Assembly (NCBI GenBank): GCA_030602885.1
Contig: JAUVYV010000028.1
Coordinates: forward strand, 1-47,149
DNA from: Phycisphaerales bacterium
GTDB lineage: Bacteria > Planctomycetota > Phycisphaerae > Sedimentisphaerales > Anaerobacaceae
Direction of reading: 5' to 3'
Length of the DNA: 47,149 nt
Both the position numbers and the translations under genes were made by a program. Position 1 is the stretch's first letter, and each line of letters opens with the position of its first letter. Below are positions 24,156 through 30,498 of the stretch, one piece after another. Below the pieces are notes generated by a model. That model was not told the origin of the DNA, made no database searches, and saw only the letters and a list, made by a program, of their open reading frames with translations.

Positions 24156-24244
24156 GGAAAAATAAACTGTTGTTGCCTCGCCAGCATGCTGGTGGATAAG
24201 CCGACTTGAGGAGCTTAGTGCGAGAGAGTTGCCGTTAAAGGATA

Positions 24245-24273
24245 TTGCAGTTTTGTCGGCAATTGCCTATAAT
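24245..24273 (+). promoter_or_regulatory. Predicted sigma-70 promoter
   Basis: TTGCAG (24245-24250), 17-bp spacer, TATAAT (24268-24273). The start would fall near 24280, about 10 nt before a small ORF and about 290 nt before the DUF2971 gene. The promoter also lies inside an AAAGGAT/ATCCTTT inverted repeat, which could serve as an operator. Confidence 0.5.
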
Positions 24274-24291
24274 CCTTTCCTCAAACCGATG

Positions 24292-24399
24292 ATGGGAAAA
24301 CAACCGGGGCGGCAATTAGAGTATTTAGCCCAACGCATAAAAAAACTACACGAAGTGACCGAAAAGATATGCGTAGCGAAAGTAGAAAGCTTTGGTTAG
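24292..24399 (+). CDS. Possible small protein, 35 aa
   Basis: The frame begins MGKQPGRQLEYLAQRIKK and continues as a probable basic amphipathic helix to the stop at 24397-24399; an adjacent ATG at 24289 is in frame. It starts just 10 nt after the predicted transcription start of a good promoter, so a nearly leaderless mRNA would be needed. No homologue is recognised and there is no ribosome-binding site. It may be a relic. Confidence 0.25.
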   Translation: MGKQPGRQLEYLAQRIKKLHEVTEKICVAKVESFG

Positions 24400-24465
24400 C
24401 CACAGAGATCACAGAGAAAAACAATAGTAAATCGTAAATAGAAAATTGCAAATTGAGGATGGCTC

Positions 24466-24537
24466 GCCAGATGCGTCGAATTATTGCGAGACCAGACAGA
24501 AATAAGTTGTGAAAAGAAGATGGAAGGTTTTGTTTAG
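24466..24537 (+). repeat. Repeat with coding-like content, copy 1
   Basis: In one frame it reads ARCVELLRDQTEISC, then EKKMEGFV and stop. The same peptide with conservative changes is found at 25407-25502 (ARCIELLREQTETSC). The conservation at amino-acid level across two DNA copies with synonymous-looking differences suggests a decayed or very short gene. It ends immediately before the DUF2971 gene. Confidence 0.45.
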
Positions 24538-24570
24538 CCAGAGAGGACACAGAGAAAAGAAAAGAGAAGA

Positions 24571-25395
24571 ATGATTGAAGCAGACAAGACACAACAATTA
24601 GAGCAAATACCACTGTACCGGTATCTGACATTTAACAGGTTCTTAGAGACTCTTGATAAGGGCCTTTTTATACCAAAGGCCTCTCTGTTTGAAGATCGTT
24701 GGGAAGCTATGGTGTCTTGGATGCATGATTTTTTGAAAGAAAGAAATGATGCAAGAAGTGCTTCAGAATCTGGGGAAGATGAAAAAGTTCCTACTCTTGA
24801 TGACTATTGCATCCCAGGCAATCATAAACATATCTGTGAAGGAAAGAAGGAAGTCTATGTGAGTTGTTGGAACAAGGCAAACCATGAGTGTGTTGCGATG
24901 TGGAAACTTTATGGAAAAGACGAAAACGCCGTGATGCTTGAGACAAATGCAAAGGAACTTACCGATGCCTTTGACAATTTCAATAATTCAGAAAACAAAG
25001 AATGGCTGGCTTGTTTAAAAGAGTTGGAGTATGTCTTGCCTGGAGATTGGAATTATGACAAGGTTTTTGACGGTAAGGAGCCTCTCTGGATGAACGGTTT
25101 CGAAGGAGGATTTTCACACTCTTTCCGTTTTCACTGTACATATACAGGTTTGCAATACAAGCATATAAGCTATGCTTTTGAAAATGAATACAGACTTCTT
25201 GCCGCGCACAAAGACAGAGGGGAACGCCAAGACAAGGGGATTGTTCTTCCACTTGGGCAGTCGTTTATTAAACGGGTGATATTACAACCGAACTCTTCAG
25301 ATATATTTGAAGGCAAAGTGCGGGATTGTCTTAAGAAATATAATTTTAATGATGTTCCAGTCCAAACATCGTTTCTTGATGAACTGCCGCCATAG
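24571..25395 (+). CDS. DUF2971 family protein
   Basis: 274 residues. The N-terminal YRYLTFNRFLETLDKG, the central VYVSCWNKANHECVAMWKLYG and later AFENEYRLL match the DUF2971 pattern (Y-x-S-C-W ... E-x-x-x-M-W-x-x-Y). Members are common in mobile and defence islands; their biochemical role is not known. The gene is clearly more AT-rich than the flanking housekeeping genes, implying transfer. It is followed by a repeat linker and two other accessory genes on the same strand. Confidence 0.75.
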   Translation: MIEADKTQQLEQIPLYRYLTFNRFLETLDKGLFIPKASLFEDRWEAMVSWMHDFLKERNDARSASESGEDEKVPTLDDYCIPGNHKHICEGKKEVYVSCWNKANHECVAMWKLYGKDENAVMLETNAKELTDAFDNFNNSENKEWLACLKELEYVLPGDWNYDKVFDGKEPLWMNGFEGGFSHSFRFHCTYTGLQYKHISYAFENEYRLLAAHKDRGERQDKGIVLPLGQSFIKRVILQPNSSDIFEGKVRDCLKKYNFNDVPVQTSFLDELPP

Positions 25396-25406
25396 GCGGA
25401 TGAATA

Positions 25407-25502
25407 TTGAAGAAGCAGCGGGAACAACGTGCCAGATGCATCGAACTGCTCCGAGAACAGACAGAAACAAGTTGTCAGGAAAAAATGACAAGTTTCAAAT
25501 GA
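25407..25502 (+). repeat. Repeat with coding-like content, copy 2
   Basis: Begins with ATATTGAAGAAGCAGCGGGAA, also found (as ATATTGAAGAACCAACGGGAA) at 26552-26572. It is open from a TTG at 25407 to TGA at 25500-25502, reading LKKQREQRARCIELLREQ and so on; the middle part repeats the peptide seen at 24466-24537. It is preceded by a small CCGCC/GGCGG hairpin. Such linkers separate the three genes of this island. Confidence 0.45.
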
Positions 25503-25542
25503 GCAATAGTGCCAAAACAGGTAATCTCATAATTCTTGAGTT

Positions 25543-26403
25543 ATGCCCTTATTTGATATGAATAATTTTGTACTACCATTTGACCTGCGATTATGTAACA
25601 AAATGGACCAACACGCTTTGCTATGTTGCCAGAAGTATAACTTTGGCAACGAGAGTGACTGGTTTGGTACATTCAGGGGTGGGCTTTACGGCTTTTACTC
25701 GCGAATAAATGGAGTGAAGAGGCACTTCTATCAAGTTCATGCTTGGATTCCAACTCTATGTACACCATCAGATACCGAGTATCACATGTCGGCAATCCTT
25801 TTTAACATGGATTCTGCGATAGAGTGTTTCACCTTCGCACTCAATGCTCTGGGAAATAGTGTTTGCATCAAGGGATTCCGAGATATAACTGACAGCAAAA
25901 GCCTTCAAAAAATCCATCCCAGAGATGTACTTGGCGACCCCGATCGTAAGAAACCTTTGGAACCAATGTCTGGTTTTGCTAAATATTTTCCTCGTACCCA
26001 AAAACTATGGATAAATCGGCGTGATCTTTTGGACATAATATTTGAGAACCATGATGTCTCAAAACATCGAGAGACGGTATTCCGCGGCGGGAAATGTCGA
26101 AATGATCCTCCGGCTGGATTCTTTGAAGCACTTGGAATTACTGATAAAGCTAATTCCATCCTGTATACGCCTATGGCAGAGATCATTTTGATTTCTGATC
26201 CCAAAACACCCCGTCGAGATAGACAGCCAACTCCCATCGAAGACCAAATACTTCTTGAAGAAATCGCTTTTAGATTTTGCTATTTCATTAACAAAACTGT
26301 TGTCTTGGCTACGCAAGACGCACTGGCTAATATTAAACCTCCGGTAAAAAAGCTGAACGAACAATCTGCGAATAATAATCCTAAGAAGCCATCAAGTCTG
26401 TAA
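25543..26403 (+). CDS. Unknown protein, 286 aa
   Basis: No family recognised. The protein is soluble, rich in aromatic residues and cysteine in the first third (LLCCQKYNFGNESDWFGTFRGG), with a basic low-complexity C-terminal tail. No signal peptide, membrane helix or catalytic motif stands out. ATG 25543 or 25558 could be the start; neither has a clear ribosome-binding site. Base composition is AT-rich like its neighbours, supporting joint acquisition with the DUF2971 and nuclease-fold genes. Confidence 0.6.
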   Translation: MPLFDMNNFVLPFDLRLCNKMDQHALLCCQKYNFGNESDWFGTFRGGLYGFYSRINGVKRHFYQVHAWIPTLCTPSDTEYHMSAILFNMDSAIECFTFALNALGNSVCIKGFRDITDSKSLQKIHPRDVLGDPDRKKPLEPMSGFAKYFPRTQKLWINRRDLLDIIFENHDVSKHRETVFRGGKCRNDPPAGFFEALGITDKANSILYTPMAEIILISDPKTPRRDRQPTPIEDQILLEEIAFRFCYFINKTVVLATQDALANIKPPVKKLNEQSANNNPKKPSSL

Positions 26404-26482
26404 AGCAGACTTTTAGCCCCCCGCTGTTTTTATTTCCGGCCAGATACTACCCAAACCCGCACTTGCCGTCAAAGGAAATACC

Positions 26483-26510
26483 TTGAATTAACCCCGCAAA
26501 TTCATATAAT
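26483..26510 (+). promoter_or_regulatory. Predicted promoter of the nuclease-fold gene
   Basis: TTGAAT (26483-26488), 16-bp spacer, TATAAT (26505-26510). A second TATAAT lies at 26588-26593 but has no -35 partner. The leader would be about 98 nt and would contain the CCGCC-GTA-GGCGG hairpin (26534-26547). Confidence 0.45.
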
Positions 26511-26614
26511 TACAACACAAAAGATTGGACGAGTCCGCCGTAGGCGGATAAATATTGAAGAACCAACGGGAACTTGTTTATAGAGTGTATAATTATTGTT
26601 AGCAAAGGGAACAA

Positions 26615-27082
26615 ATGGGACATCCTTTTAGACATTCAGCCGGTTTCGGTAAACGGATAGAGTATTGGATTATAGGTCGTATGCTCAAAGAAGGCTTTGA
26701 TATCTATGTGCCTCTTGTGGATGACGACGCAATTGACGCAGTAATCCGCCGGTCCGACGGTTCCTTCATTACTGTCCAGATCAAAGCCAGATCTGAATCT
26801 GTTGCTAAAGGAAACGCAGCGATATTTTCTGTTATCTCCCATGAGTTGAGAGAGGATTATTGGTTCGTATTCTATTCAGAACGAATGAATATGATGTGGA
26901 TCATGTCATCTAAAGAGTTCATCGATGAATCATTACAAAACAAGTCTGGCAAATGGAAAGGTCTGCGTAGCATTCGGTTCAACGGTCGAAAAACAGAGAA
27001 AAAGTCAGGCAAAGTAACTGAACACTGCAAACCACAATTCATTGAATATGTCGCAAAAGACTTCAGCCGTCTAAAATCATAA
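26615..27082 (+). CDS. PD-(D/E)xK-like nuclease-fold protein
   Basis: 155 residues. The pattern GFGKRIEYWIIGRMLKEGFDIYVPLVDDDAIDAVIRR followed by a strand ending VQIKAR fits the restriction-endonuclease-like fold: an N-terminal helix with a conserved Glu, a hydrophobic strand ending in Asp (AIDAVI) and the (D/E/Q)-x-K strand with Gln (QIK). It could be a nuclease or a DNA-binding relative used in host defence or element maintenance. A good AAAGGGA site precedes ATG 26615. Assignment rests on motif spacing only. Confidence 0.55.
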   Translation: MGHPFRHSAGFGKRIEYWIIGRMLKEGFDIYVPLVDDDAIDAVIRRSDGSFITVQIKARSESVAKGNAAIFSVISHELREDYWFVFYSERMNMMWIMSSKEFIDESLQNKSGKWKGLRSIRFNGRKTEKKSGKVTEHCKPQFIEYVAKDFSRLKS

Positions 27083-27110
27083 CAGCCCCCGCGGCGCCTG
27101 AGCGGGGATC

Positions 27111-27300
27111 TTATAGAACAACCGCTACGGTATTACTGGGGGGGCTTTGGCCGCCCTTATTAATGGCCTTTACCCGGTATTCTAATTGCACACCTCGCGG
27201 CTGCTTCTTTAATGAGGCCCTTATTTCCAGCGATATTGCCGCCTGTCTCCATTCATCACCCCCGTCAACAAATATCCACCTTCCCCGCCACTGGCGGGCT
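27111..27300 (-). pseudogene. C-terminal remnant of an FN3-type surface protein
   Basis: On the minus strand an open frame reads WIFVDGGDEWRQAAISL and, farther on, LEYRVKAINKGGQSPP and SNTVAVVL before TAA (27113-27111). This is the closing strand pattern of a fibronectin type III domain, a common C-terminal end of large planctomycete surface proteins. No N-terminal part is found; upstream of it lies only the direct-repeat array. It is therefore a truncated gene. Confidence 0.5.
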
Positions 27301-27330
27301 GGCAGGCACTGACACTCTATCCCTCCTCCT

Positions 27331-27695
27331 GGCGCTAGGTCTCATTGCCATCTACTGAAGTTTACCCGCCTTTTACCCGCCTCTCGTAGCGAAGCGGAGA
27401 CCCCTGCATCTTGGAACGCAAGGTCCAGCAGGGGCCATCCCTCCCCCCTCGCGCTAGGTCTCATTGCCATCTACTGAAGTTTACCCGCCGCTTGCCCGCC
27501 TCTGGCGGGCCGACTGGCACTGACACTCTATCCCCCCTCCTGGCGCTAGGTCTCATTGCCATCTACTAACGTTTACCCGCCCGCCGGCGACACCGACTCC
27601 GCCACCGAATTCGCTGACAAAAAACCCGACCATCCCCACACGACTGTATCCCCTATGCGCTAGGTCTCATTGCCATCTACTGAAGTTTACCCGCC
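27331..27695. repeat. Four-copy direct repeat, 39-40 bp unit
   Basis: A unit starting GCGCTAGGTCTCATTGCC and ending TTTACCCGCC occurs at 27331-27370, 27451-27489, 27542-27581 and 27657-27695. Three copies are nearly identical; the third differs by CTAACG for CTGAAG. Spacing is irregular (intervals of about 120, 92 and 115). Parts of the spacers also recur (GCACTGACACTCTATCC precedes copies 1 and 3), and spacer 1 contains a CCCCTGC/GCAGGGG hairpin. No cas gene is near. Confidence 0.75.
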
Positions 27696-27858
27696 GCTTG
27701 CCCGCCTTTGGCGGGCCGGCGGAACCCCCGTGTAATCCCCCATCGCAGCCTCACCGAATACCCATCCATCTCCCTGCTCCCCATCCCTCCACATCAACCC
27801 GCAATACGCGATACGAACCCAATCCGCGTCAATCCCACTCATAAACAAACAAACGCAT

Positions 27859-27966
27859 TTCAGTCGGCTTTTTATAAAGAGCGAAGCTCTTGTGGACGAA
27901 GGCGAAGGGCCTGCGGACAAACCACGTTTGGAGCAAGGCCCGCGCCGAGTACACCTGCTGACTGAA
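27859..27966 (+). repeat. Two-hairpin element, copy d
   Basis: Same ends as copy c: TTCAGTCGGC (27859-27868) and GCTGACTGAA (27957-27966). Hairpin 1 is AAGAGC/GCTCTT (27877-27882/27886-27891, loop GAA); compared with copy c the second pair has switched from T-A to A-T. The linker GTGGACGAAGG starts at 27892. Hairpin 2 has outer stem GGGCCT/AGGCCC (27907-27912/27936-27941), a 5/5-nt internal loop and inner stem CAAAC/GTTTG (27918-27922/27926-27930). Confidence 0.7.
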
Positions 27967-28123
27967 TCTCTCTGTGCTCTCGGCGTCCTCGGCGGTAAAA
28001 AATCCGTGCAAATCCGTGTCAATCCGTGGTTCGAACCTTTTTTTGTTACTTAGTGTCTTTGCCCGCCCCCAACTTCGTTCAGCCGGTGATTAAAATCCGC
28101 GTTAATCCGTGGTTAAAATTATC

Positions 28124-28152
28124 TTGACATCTAACTTCCCATGTAGTATAAT
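28124..28152 (+). promoter_or_regulatory. Perfect sigma-70 consensus promoter of repeat copy B
   Basis: TTGACA (28124-28129), 17-bp spacer, TATAAT (28147-28152). It is identical in layout to 736-764, with one base changed in the spacer. Transcription would begin near 28159, 49 nt before the ORF. Confidence 0.75.
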
Positions 28153-28207
28153 ACCCAGCTAACATATAGAAAGTGAATATAGTATTCTAAACACGGAGGG
28201 TTCAACA

Positions 28208-28522
28208 ATGACCACCCATTTACAAGATGTTACCTTTTATTTCTCAGCCCTTGAACTTTTTCAGAAATCAGTGTTAATCAGTGTGAATCCGTGTCTAAAC
28301 CTCTTCTGTCTCGCGACTTACAACTCTACAACTGTAAAGAACTCTCTACAAATCGACCTTTTTATGCAAAACGAACCCAATTTTCACAAGGCCCACAATG
28401 AACTTAACTCTATACCTGAAAAGGAATTACGAGAATTTTATACCCCTTCGAACGGTGAAAAACGAACCCAAAACGAACCCAATTTCCGAAAACCCCAAAA
28501 TGAACCTAACCCTATACAATAA
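28208..28522 (+). CDS. Short repeat-encoded ORF of copy B (104 aa), unknown
   Basis: ATG 28208 follows a strong GGAGGG site (28195-28200, 7-nt spacing) and a perfect consensus promoter. The first ~30 codons match the ORF at 819 (MTTHLQDV, FSAL, LFQKSVLI). The remainder reads through the tandem units as an Asn/Pro/Lys-rich peptide (QNEPNFHKAHNEL and so on) and looks like translated repeat DNA. Whether a protein is made is unclear; expression signals are unusually good for a non-gene. Confidence 0.35.
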   Translation: MTTHLQDVTFYFSALELFQKSVLISVNPCLNLFCLATYNSTTVKNSLQIDLFMQNEPNFHKAHNELNSIPEKELREFYTPSNGEKRTQNEPNFRKPQNEPNPIQ

Positions 28523-28718
28523 AAGAGATTACGAGAAAAATAGCCCCTTCGGCTGCAAAAAAACGAACCCAATTCAAACCCAAAACGAACCCAATTCAAA
28601 CCCAATTTCAGCAGACCCAAAAATACACCAAAATCCAGTAAAGTGGAAGTTTGTAAGTCCAAAAATGTGGAAACTGTAACACCTTGCAAAACCAGTGACT
28701 TACAAAAAGTTACGGCAA

Positions 28719-28792
28719 CACGCCCGGCAGGACTCGAACCTGCGACCTACGGATTAGAAATCCGTTGCTCTATCCACCTGAGCTACGGGCGC
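28719..28792 (-). tRNA. tRNA-Arg (anticodon TCT)
   Basis: 74 nt folding as a full cloverleaf on the minus strand: acceptor GCGCCCG, D-stem GCTC/GAGC, anticodon stem ACGGA/TCCGT around the loop TTTCTAA, T-stem GCAGG/CCTGC with loop TTCGAGT. The last acceptor pair is G-T. CCA is not encoded. Reads AGA codons. Confidence 0.95.
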
Positions 28793-28810
28793 AAATGCAC
28801 AATCGATTGC

Positions 28811-28840
28811 AGTATAGCAGCATCGAGCCCGTCCTGTCAA
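28811..28840 (-). promoter_or_regulatory. Promoter of tRNA-Arg
   Basis: On the minus strand TTGACA (28840-28835), 18-bp spacer, TATACT (28816-28811), ending 18 nt before the tRNA 5' end. Confidence 0.65.
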
Positions 28841-29227
28841 AGTATGATCGCGGAAGAAATGGATCATTAAGGCCGTCTGGCCACGCAGTTATGCCGGCGT
28901 TAAGATGGGCAAAATATAGCAGGGGCGAATCTTGACAGAACCGGCTTTAAGTGGGAAAATCGGCACAGGATATAGATGGGCTTATATTAAAAATCAAAAG
29001 GTAAATATCAAAAATACAATGCAAAAATCAAAAATGACAGCGGTCGGTCATATTCGCCGGTAAATCCATGCTCGCGGCTCGGGGCATATCTGCCGGTCTT
29101 TACCCAGCGACAGCTCTTTTTGAAATTTGATATGTGGTTTTGCATTTTGATTTTTAATCTTTGATTTTACCGCCTTAAAAGCGTTTTTTATGCGTAAGCT
29201 GCGCTGTAGTATTAAAGGATTGTGTTG
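28841..29227. other. Gene-free region with AT-rich inverted arms
   Basis: Between tRNA-Arg and lhgO. Two AT-rich tracts made of AAAATCAAAA-type words (about 28986-29040) and their approximate reverse complement (about 29117-29168) flank an ~75-bp GC-richer core. The arms are imperfect and resemble generic intergenic boilerplate seen before galE (33893-33950) and the carboxypeptidase gene (43708-43760). No gene is supported. Confidence 0.5.
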
Positions 29228-30448
29228 ATGGGTCAAGGGATTGATTTTGATGTAGTTGTGATAGGCGGCGGGATAGTTGGCCTGGCATCGGCGTATAAGA
29301 TTGCGCTTAGCCACCCCGGGATTTCGATTGCGGTACTGGAGAAAGAAGCTGAAGTCGCCTCTCATCAGACGGGTCACAATTCGGGCGTGATTCATTCAGG
29401 GCTGTACTACAAGCCGGGTTCTGCCAAGGCGAAGACGTGCGCTAAGGGTCGCAAAGAGTTGGTCGCCTTTGCGAAGAAGTACAAGATTGCGCATGAGATT
29501 TGCGGCAAGATAATCGTGGCGACGAGCGAGAAGGAATTGGCAGGGATGGAGATGATTTTCGAGCGGGGCCGGCAAAATGAGATAGAAGGTATTGAAAAGA
29601 TAGGGCCGGAGCAGATAAAGGAAGCGGAGCCGTTTTGTGCGGGGATTGCGGGCTTGCGAGTTCCATGCACGGGGATAATTGATTTTGTTGCGGTCGCCAA
29701 TAAGCTGGCCCAGTTGATAGAGAAGCAGTCGGAGAACAACAAGATATTGACATCGCATAAGGTGGTGGGTTTTGACAAGCACGATTTTTTTACGGAGGTG
29801 GTGACTAACCGGGGCAGCGTGAAAGGGCGGTTTATTATCAACTGTGCGGGTCTGCAGAGCGACCGAATTGCCCGGCTGGATGGGGTCGATACGAAGATGC
29901 GGATTGTGCCGTTTCGGGGGGACTATTATGACTTGACCGAGCAGGCAGCGGAGAAGGTGAGGAACCTGATATACCCGGTTCCCGATCCTGCGTTTCCGTT
30001 TTTAGGAGTTCATTTTACTCGAATGATGGGCGGGGGTATCGAGTGCGGGCCTAATGCGGTGTTCAGCTTCAAGAGGGAAGGTTACGGCAAGACGTCTTTT
30101 AGTTTGAGGGACAGTTGGGATTCGCTTACGTACCGGGGGACATGGAAGCTGTTTATGCGGCACTGCTTTTACGGGTTGGGCGAATACGCGCGGGTTTTCA
30201 GCAAGAAGCTATTTGTTCGGGGTCTGAAACGTCTGATACCGTCGATAGAGCCGGCAGATTTGCGGCGGGGCAATTCGGGCGTGCGTGCCCAGGCACTGGG
30301 TCCCGACGGCTCACTCATCGACGATTTTGTCATCGAGCACAAGGGCAATGCGATTCACGTTCTTAATGCACCGTCACCTGCGGCGACGGCGTGTTTGGCC
30401 ATCGGCGAACATATAAGCGAGATGGCAACAGAGCATTTTAATATCTAA
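29228..30448 (+). CDS. lhgO: L-2-hydroxyglutarate oxidase family protein
   Basis: FAD-dependent oxidation of L-2-hydroxyglutarate to 2-oxoglutarate, feeding electrons to the quinone pool in characterised members. The N-terminal dinucleotide site DVVVIGGGIVGLASAY is followed by the family hallmark SHQTGHNSGVIHSGLYY. A NCAGLQSDRIA segment and a C-terminal RRGNSGVRAQALGPDG are typical of LhgO. 406 residues from ATG 29228, which has an AAAGGA site 9 nt upstream; GTG at 29222 is in frame. It precedes priA by 50 nt. Confidence 0.92.
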   Translation: MGQGIDFDVVVIGGGIVGLASAYKIALSHPGISIAVLEKEAEVASHQTGHNSGVIHSGLYYKPGSAKAKTCAKGRKELVAFAKKYKIAHEICGKIIVATSEKELAGMEMIFERGRQNEIEGIEKIGPEQIKEAEPFCAGIAGLRVPCTGIIDFVAVANKLAQLIEKQSENNKILTSHKVVGFDKHDFFTEVVTNRGSVKGRFIINCAGLQSDRIARLDGVDTKMRIVPFRGDYYDLTEQAAEKVRNLIYPVPDPAFPFLGVHFTRMMGGGIECGPNAVFSFKREGYGKTSFSLRDSWDSLTYRGTWKLFMRHCFYGLGEYARVFSKKLFVRGLKRLIPSIEPADLRRGNSGVRAQALGPDGSLIDDFVIEHKGNAIHVLNAPSPAATACLAIGEHISEMATEHFNI

Positions 30449-30498
30449 AACGTATTGTACCGCCGTACAACCAAGCGGAAACCCGGAAATAAAGCAGT

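Larger units (their letters stand above)
23995..24570. other. Gene-poor region ahead of the accessory island
   Basis: Sequence becomes AT-rich. It contains a perfect 9-bp GC-rich palindrome (24132-24155), a 12-bp palindrome CCAGCATGCTGG (24181-24192) followed by a GTGGATAAGCCGA tract resembling the two-hairpin element linker, a good promoter (24245-24273), a 35-codon frame (24292-24399), and two related AGCCACAGAG / AGCCAGAGAG boilerplate tracts (24396-24422 and 24535-24557). No larger gene is supported. Confidence 0.6.
28124..28640 (+). repeat. Repeated transcription unit (NEPN repeat), copy B
   Basis: Second copy of the unit at 731-1170. After the promoter and ORF start, the tail consists of a diverged tandem repeat: unit 1 at 28376-28477 (102 bp), unit 2 at 28478-28567 (90 bp), and the start of a third from 28568. 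Each begins CCCAATT and contains a TGAACYTAAC-CTATAC stretch, a TTACGAGAA and AAACGAACCC decamers. Both unit lengths are multiples of three, so frames are kept across units. It sits directly downstream of the tRNA-Arg 3' end. Confidence 0.7.

Noticed and set aside
27331-27695. CRISPR array
   Set aside because: Only four units, irregular intervals (92-120 bp), spacers that share sequence with each other, and no cas genes nearby.
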